From Nannobrachium achirus (lineage: Eukaryota; Chordata; Actinopteri; Myctophiformes; Myctophidae), in the NCBI GenBank assembly GCA_963921795.1, contig OY997658.1, positions 33,852,347 through 33,916,346 of the forward strand: a stretch of 64,000 bases of DNA, in the 5' to 3' direction. The notes beneath the pieces are model-generated. The model saw nothing but the letters and a program-made list of their open reading frames with translations. It was not told the origin of the DNA and ran no database searches. Position 1 is the stretch's first letter, and the number at the start of each line of letters is the position of its first letter. A program made the translations under genes and the position numbers. Positions 58,430 through 64,000 of this stretch are shown piece after piece.

Positions 58430-59480
58430 CACACACCGATAGTGGAACACTTCCTGTCCTGCACTAGAATCGACACTACAGTGCCGTTTAGTGTAGGCAG
58501 AGGAAAAATGCACATAGGAGAAACCGCACCACTGTGAACCGCAGTTAACATGGGTGGGAACCTCAGCATGTCTGCAACCCATTCTGATTGTAACCTGTCT
58601 GCATGACTGCAAGACTGGGAAATCTGTTATCGTGAGTGAGTAGAAAGCCCTGCATGGGCTTCACTACACTGAGCGGTTGCAAGCGAAGAGAGGTTGTCCG
58701 TGCAAGTGTAGGAGTGAGCAGGCCACGCTCGCTCAAAACACTTTAAGACTTGGGGACAAGGGAGGCAGTAACCATTTTCATTATCCCTGCATGGAATAAG
58801 GAAAATAAATATTAGCGCCTGGGGGAAGGAGGTCCCTGTGTAGTCAGGGACCCCTGTACCCACAGTCCAAGGTCATCTACGCCACCTCATCCCACATGTT
58901 CTGTGGGAGGAGTCCGGCTCGGCGTCCCTGAAGAGTGTTAAGATGCTGTACATAACACTCCATACTCCTGTTCTGAACTGAACTCGGCACGACAGTGCCG
59001 CTCAGTGGAGACAGAGGAGAATAGCACAGAAGAGAAGCTTTGTTATTGTGACTAATAGCAAAACAGTGGAGCCCATTGCAAACCAGGGAAAAACCTTTTA
59101 ATTGTCACCAGTCTGCAGGACTGGGACAATAAGTAATCCATTGAGTGAATAAAGAACCCTGCATGGGTCTCTATACACTGACTGGCTGTAAGCAGAGAGG
59201 AGGGTCCTTTGTGCTAGGGACTGAGAGGTAGGTAAACAAAAGTTTTGTTTCGACTACCATACTCTTACTGATGACATGGGAAAAAGCTACTGGGCAACAG
59301 AGATTTTCATTCTCCCCTGCGTGGGACAGAACTCAACGTCTGCATTCGGGGGGAGGAGGACCGTGTGCCGTCACGGAACCCAGACCCCGTGGAGGGCTAG
59401 GCCCTCAACCCTATGTCATCTAACACACCCACTTCCCACAAGCCTTGTGGGGAGAGCTGTGTTCAGTGCGCTTGGGCGCA
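58430..59480. repeat. Diverged ~510-bp direct repeats in the DIRS 5' region
   Basis: Landmarks recur in order about 510-540 bp apart: CGACACTACAGTGCCG versus GGCACGACAGTGCCG; CCCTGCATGGGCTTCACTAC (58,648) versus CCCTGCATGGGTCTCTATAC (59,158); CCCACATGTTCTGTGGG versus CCCACAAGCCTTGTGGGG. No intact gag frame crosses them. Confidence 0.55.
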
Positions 59481-59879
59481 AGTAAGTGGTCTCCTTGAGC
59501 CCCACCATGTGGAAAAAACCACAGTCCGGGTGCCGCAGACCCAGGCCCCCTTCCACTGGCACAGTGGAGGGGAGAGCGGGATGTACTGGGGCGCCGCCGA
59601 CCCATTCCACTCCTTCTGCATGGAGGAGGGGAGAGAGGGGGTAAAGGCGGAGGTGGGCGGAAGGATGCAGGGTCCTCGTGGAACCGAGGACTTGCAAGAC
59701 TCACTTGTAGGAGGAATACTGGGAGAAGAGCCTTCAACCCAATTCCATCCCTCCTCATCCTCACTCTCAAATTCATCCCCGCTTTTAACAACGTTGTTCG
59801 GAGGCGTGCCACCAGAACATAAGCGTGCCAGGAAGATCCGGGCTCAGCCAGCATGGCCGAGAACGAAAAATCCAAGGGG

Positions 59880-60640
59880 AAGGAGGAGGAAGTCGCCGTT
59901 AGTCACCCCCAGCATGGGGGCAGCCAGGCGGACCAGTAGGTTCTCTCCCCTGAATAAAACGGCGCCAGCCGTACCAGGGAGAGAGGGCGGGAACCGGCGT
60001 CGCCGCTCACCGCCCCCGGCGTGGGAGCGGCCAGGCGGTGTCCCTCAAAGTTGCAGACGCCAGCCGTAGGGCACCAGCGGCGCGCTGGAGCCCCCAATAG
60101 GCGTTGTGGCTGCAGGCGGGAACTGGAGCCGCCGCTAGCCGCCCCCGGCGTGGAAGCGGCCGGGCGGGGTCCCTCGAAGTTGCAGAACGCCAGCCGTAGG
60201 GCCCCAGCGGCGCGCTGGAGCCCCCGATAGGCGTAGTGGCTGCAGGTTGCAGCCCGGGGCGGGAAGCAGCGCTGTGGCGTACAGCGCCGCGAGCCCCGGA
60301 GGCAGAAACAACGTGGCGTCGTGGCTGCAGGCGGGAAAAACCACGCCGCTAGCCGCCCCCGGCGTGGGAGCGGCCGGGCGGGCTAGCAGGTTCTCCTCCC
60401 TGGGACGGCGGCCAGCCGAACCGGCGGGAGAGAGGGCGAGAACCAGCAAGTAGTCCCGTGACGTTGCAGCCGTCCGCCGTAGGGCACCAGCGGCGCGCTG
60501 GAGCCCCCTATAGGCGTAGTGGCTGCAGGCTGCGGCCCGGGGCGAGAAGCAGCGCTGTGGCGTACAGCGCCGCGAGCCCCGGAGGCAACAGAGTCCGGTG
60601 GAGGGAAAACCAGGCAGGCCACAAGGCTAGCGGAGGCTAA
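59880..60640. repeat. GC-rich modular repeat in the DIRS 5' region
   Basis: Modules GGGCACCAGCGGCGCGCTGG, GGCGTAGTGGCTGCAGG, CCGCCCCCGGCGTGGGAGCG and GCGCTGTGGCGTACAGCGCC each recur two to four times in varied order. The long frames here on both strands (for example 59,413-60,069 plus) reflect GC composition and are not supported as proteins. A degraded gag is possible but unproven. Confidence 0.65.
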
Positions 60641-61303
60641 GTGAAGGAAGCACAAACAGCGGGCACCGCTGCGTGCCCACACAACCTGCCAGGAGAGGCC
60701 CGTAGCCCTGGTCGGCGAGACCAGGGCGGCGGGGACAACACGAGAAACCACCGGACAAACATTGGAAAGTCCTAGCCAGCTAGAAGTAAAGAAAATAGCG
60801 ACACCCAGCTAGGGCGCGCTAGCAATCAGTGCCCTGGTGAGGGCCTTCTAGCATGAGGCTATCAAACAAAGGAACGAGCAAGCAAGGCACTTGCTAACAC
60901 TCGAAAGACTCACCACATGAAGCAGCCTGCGGGATCATCGAAGGAAATTCCGCGGGTGGGTGTCCTCACCAGCGATAAGTCTCCAGCATCGAGCACACTT
61001 CCAGGGGAACAAGGATAGCAGCATGCTAGCCGAGGGCCGTGGAACAACGATAGCTTGAAGCTAGGCTAAGCTACAAGAGGCTATCGGACAATAACAAGCT
61101 CAGAGAAGAAGCTGGAAACTTACAGCGAGGAAACAGGTGAGAACGCCGAAACTGTTGGAACTGAAGAATAAAGACGTACAGGAGATATTCTATAAAGGCC
61201 GGTGGCCGACTTCCTAGCCGACGCTTAGGCTAAACTTTAAAGAAAATTATACTTATATGGCTGAGTTCGCGATACTCTAGTTGCAGGTAAGCAGAGGTGC
61301 GGA

Positions 61304-61467
61304 AGAGGAAGTTATGATAGCCCGCAGGGCTTATATACACTCGGGGGCGGTGCCCTCGTTTGTGATTGACAGCCCTACCGACAAATGATATTTCTCGTAC
61401 GGGAGCTTATGAGTTTTACTCTGTTGCAGCGCCAGATGGCGCTGTTATCCCAATGGGGGACCTTGTC
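61304..61467. repeat. DIRS inverted terminal repeat, 5' side
   Basis: Exact reverse complement of 54,915-55,078 over 164 bp. On the minus strand it begins the element and includes a TATATAAG box-like motif that might serve its promoter; this last point is inference. Confidence 0.93.
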
Positions 61468-61486
61468 TGGAGGTATGACAATAAAC

Positions 61487-61499
61487 CACTGTTCTAGAC
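61487..61499. mobile_element. Remaining tip of the hAT element that hosts the DIRS insertion
   Basis: CCACAGGTTGAG before the DIRS element and AACCACTG after it join into a normal hAT right end. It is followed by ttctagac (61,492-61,499), again with TCTAGA. The rest of this host hAT is the GGGACCCCCC-rich sequence at about 54,780-54,870. Confidence 0.65.
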
Positions 61500-61690
61500 T
61501 ACTTAGCCAATGTTGTTCACACAGCACTGGAGGATAGTATGCACAGTTGCACAGTCACACAGGATCATTTGTTATTGACAATATCTAACTAGTTATTAAA
61601 AATACATCCACTCTGTAATGCTCTCTCTATGATTCAGATGGAGGCTGCAGGCTATGGTAGGCTGCAATAAAACAATAAATTGCATCTCTG

Positions 61691-61693
<3 letters not shown>

Positions 61694-61781
<88 letters not shown>
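61694..61781. repeat. (TG)n microsatellite
   Basis: About 85 bp of uninterrupted TG. Confidence 0.95.
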
Positions 61782-61782
<1 letters not shown>

Positions 61783-61876
61783 CTTCTCTTTACAGCATTG
61801 TTACAACCCCATGGATAAACTGCTCTAAGCAACAGAACCAATGGTGCAGGTAAACATCTGTATCATTTTAGACTTT

Positions 61877-61920
61877 AGCTATAACAAGCTCACTGTGAGT
61901 TTGTACATCTGCTGTTTTTA
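61877..61920. repeat. Eroded dispersed palindromic hairpin
   Basis: TAGCTATAACAAGCTCAC pairs with GTGAGTTTGTACATCTGCTG with several mismatches. Confidence 0.55.
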
Positions 61921-62245
61921 TTCTAGTGATCTATTCTGTGTTTTTCTTTTCTTTCTTTCTTATCGCGTGTGCGCGCGTGCGTGCGTTGGTACGCACAACA
62001 AAGCACATTTTAGAGAACAAATTCAATTTGACTTCAGACACCCTTGTGCCTCCACAGACAAGATGACAAGCACCCAGACACTCAATAATAATCCCTACTT
62101 CCAAAAGCAGCCCACCTCTCTCACCTCTCCTCTAAGCCCCCCAACCCCCTAAGCCTCTGCTCTGAGTCAGCGCACGTGTTGCTAGGTCTGATTATTATGA
62201 GCGACTTTGGCTTTGTTTTTCTGCAAAGTAGCTTGTAGATATTGG

Positions 62246-62286
<41 letters not shown>
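62246..62286. repeat. (GATT)n microsatellite
   Basis: Ten uninterrupted GATT units. Confidence 0.95.
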
Positions 62287-62290
<4 letters not shown>

Positions 62291-62468
62291 TAAGCAATTT
62301 GCATAATAGCAGTGGTACAATTACCATGTAAAACTATTCTAAAAGGATAACACAAAAAGTATGTACGTATTCAATTCATCAATGGTAGTTGCAGGTTGCG
62401 TTTTTTGGGGCTTGTTTCAGCAGTGTATAGTCACGTATTTGGTCTTACTTTCTAATGTTGTTTAAACC

Positions 62469-62870
62469 AGTGGTTCTCAAACATTTTTATGTCTTGTCTC
62501 CCCATACAAGCTTTGTGTATATTCCAAATATTTCACATTTTCTTTCAAGACTGAAAATAGCATATTTGTATTTATTGCGCAGGGGCTTGGCCAGGATTTA
62601 CCAACTGGCTAGGATTTACCAACTGGCTAGGCCTGGCACATTGTGGGTGTGCACAGATGTGAGCTTGTACATCGGCTATTTTAAAATAGCAATCATTTAA
62701 ATTAGGAATCATGGAAGTAGACTTCCCAAGCAATATGGAGACGTTTTAATTTTAGAAATCACTTCATAATTGACTGATAATTTTGTTCGTTTTGGGTGGG
62801 CACAAAAACGAAATGGGTGTGCCTAGGCTTATCTAGGCCCACCCTTGGCTACGCCCCTGCTGCTGCATGT
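62469..62870. mobile_element. Nested hAT-type fragments
   Basis: A left end CAGTGGTTCTCAAACATTTT starts near 62,469. Within it CAGGGGCTTGGCCAGG (62,580) and CCTTGGCTACGCCCCTG (62,860) look like the two ends of a second hAT-type element. A right arm of the dispersed hairpin (GTGAGCTTGTACATCGGCTA) lies at 62,659. Target duplications not clear. Confidence 0.5.
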
Positions 62871-62879
62871 CTTCATTCG

Positions 62880-64000
62880 ACATGGGGTACATGCATGGCT
62901 GCCCCAGCACCCAGGGAGTGGAAATGTTTTACACACTATATAAATGTCAGAATATATGTACTGCCCATGTACTTTATAATAGGTGATTCTCTTCGATTAA
63001 CCACTAAGTGAGACATACTGCAAGTGCCCAAATGAGACCGGGACTCTACTGACTACTGGCAACTTTCAATGGGGTCTAGGGTCATTGTAAACACTGAAAT
63101 GCAGAATTAACAGTGAACTCCGAGTTAGACTAGATTAGCAGGAATGTTCTGTTTATGCATACAGTACAGTGAAAAAGACATTCCTTTAGTGGTAGTCTAA
63201 TTTTGATGCCCTCCATGATCATTCTGGTACTGGCCTGGTTCCTGTTAAGTGTACCCCTACTGAAACTTAAAATGCCAGAGGGTTAGCAAACCAGACGGAT
63301 TTCTGCTAATGCAGTTGAACTGTGTTTGGAATTGATCTGTCACAGGATTTGTTTCTAGGACGAGCAGCGCGATCTCTGCGGGTGTGTGATTGAGCGTGTC
63401 ACCAGCATATCTCCAGAACCTTCAAACTCTGCCTGAGCCTGCAAAACCCAGCGATCTCCCGCAATAAACCCCTCTCTCGGCTCTCCCTCTCTCTCTTTCT
63501 ATCTCTCATTTCATCTCACACCTACCCTCAGTAGGCCTACCCTAACCCTGTGCGCAGCTTGTCGCGGCGGCATTGTCATTCACAACATAATATAGAACTA
63601 TTTAATATAATATATGTCCCATCGCATTATAAAAACTTTCCCTCTGTGAGCAAGATGCCCCAAATGCCCCCCCTGACACTGAAGGAAACTTGGACTTGAA
63701 GTCAACTTGACACTGTTTCTGCGAAGGGCCGCGAGTAGCGTATGCTAAACAAAGGGAACTGTGAATGAAATTATGAGAAAGAGAGAGACTAAGGGGCGAG
63801 GGAGAGAGAGAAAGAGAGAAACGGGGGAATTTACTGTCGCACAAACACGGATCACTTCGGGTTGGACCGAACGGCGATTAAGGCCAGTGTAGGCTACTCA
63901 ACTGACCACTGTCTTTTTATATTTTGTAATTATCTTCTGCATTTCTGCTGGTCGATCTGTGTGACGGTGTCCACGGCGATATCAATAACTTCTGGGTAAA
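62880..64000. other. Unique sequence, nothing recognised
   Basis: No supported exon or element; short CT and GA tracts at 63,478-63,505 and 63,776-63,825. Confidence 0.4.

Larger units (their letters stand above)
54871..61486 (-). mobile_element. DIRS-type tyrosine-recombinase retrotransposon
   Basis: The 6.6-kb element is read on the minus strand, from 61,486 (5') to 54,871 (3'). It has inverted terminal repeats, an internal complementary region near its 3' end, and coding remnants in the order reverse transcriptase, RNase H, tyrosine recombinase. This is the DIRS arrangement; DIRS elements use a tyrosine recombinase in place of an integrase and make no long target duplication. AAC lies at each end (54,871-54,873; 61,484-61,486), GTT on the coding strand, which is also the trinucleotide at the centre of the internal complementary region. 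The RT is internally deleted and several frames are broken, so this copy cannot encode its own replication. The 5' 3 kb shows no intact gag. Confidence 0.9.

Noticed and set aside
59413..60069. 218-residue plus-strand frame as a gene
   Set aside because: It is on the non-coding strand of the DIRS element in GC-rich repeated modules, where stops are rare by composition.

Overview
The window looks like non-coding DNA from a teleost fish. It is extremely rich in (AC)n/(TG)n microsatellites and carries many short hAT, PIF-Harbinger-type and TTAA-flanked non-autonomous DNA elements, Helitron-type elements, tRNA-derived SINEs, an L2/Rex-type LINE remnant and a DIRS-type tyrosine-recombinase retrotransposon. 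These features argue for a fish genome and against a prokaryote. I cannot name the species. The long apparent reading frames of Val-Cys, Thr-His or Ser-Leu repeats are translated microsatellites, not genes.

The only host gene I can support is on the minus strand. Five exons (34,535-34,400; 24,542-24,464; 15,639-15,519; 9,054-8,558; 6,523-6,427) have AG/GT splice sites, open frames and mutually compatible phases, with introns of about 9.9, 8.8, 6.5 and 2.0 kb. They encode an internal part of a protein with a short charged helix followed by a long Ser/Pro/Thr-Pro-rich basic region. I do not recognise the family. The 5' and 3' ends of the gene lie outside what I can call. Roughly 6.4-34.5 kb is therefore mostly intron of this gene.

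Mobile elements by region: 4.0-4.5 kb, two hAT elements in series at a TCTAGA target; 5.6-6.3 kb, an interspersed repeat with a (GGAC)n tail; 6.6-7.0 and 41.1-41.4 kb, two copies of a TTAA-flanked foldback element; 14.9-15.3, 16.4-17.1, 31.8-32.3, 33.0-33.8, 38.9-39.4, 42.3-42.6 and 44.0-44.5 kb, hAT elements with target-site duplications; 28.8-31.4 kb, two copies of another hAT family, the second carrying a 1.8-kb Helitron with a 559-bp internal duplication; 39.1-40.4 kb, two related Helitron-type pieces; 51.2-51.9 kb, an L2/Rex-type LINE remnant; 54.87-61.49 kb, a structurally complete DIRS element on the minus strand.

The DIRS element has 164-bp identical inverted terminal repeats and an internal complementary region that joins the complements of its two ends. 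Its reverse transcriptase is internally deleted and its recombinase is frameshifted, so it looks like a young but protein-defective copy. It sits inside the end of an older hAT element.

The most unusual signal is a short palindromic hairpin (arm core around AGATCTACAAGCTC) found at about 20 places, inside several unrelated transposon families. Several copies have arm substitutions matched on the opposite arm.
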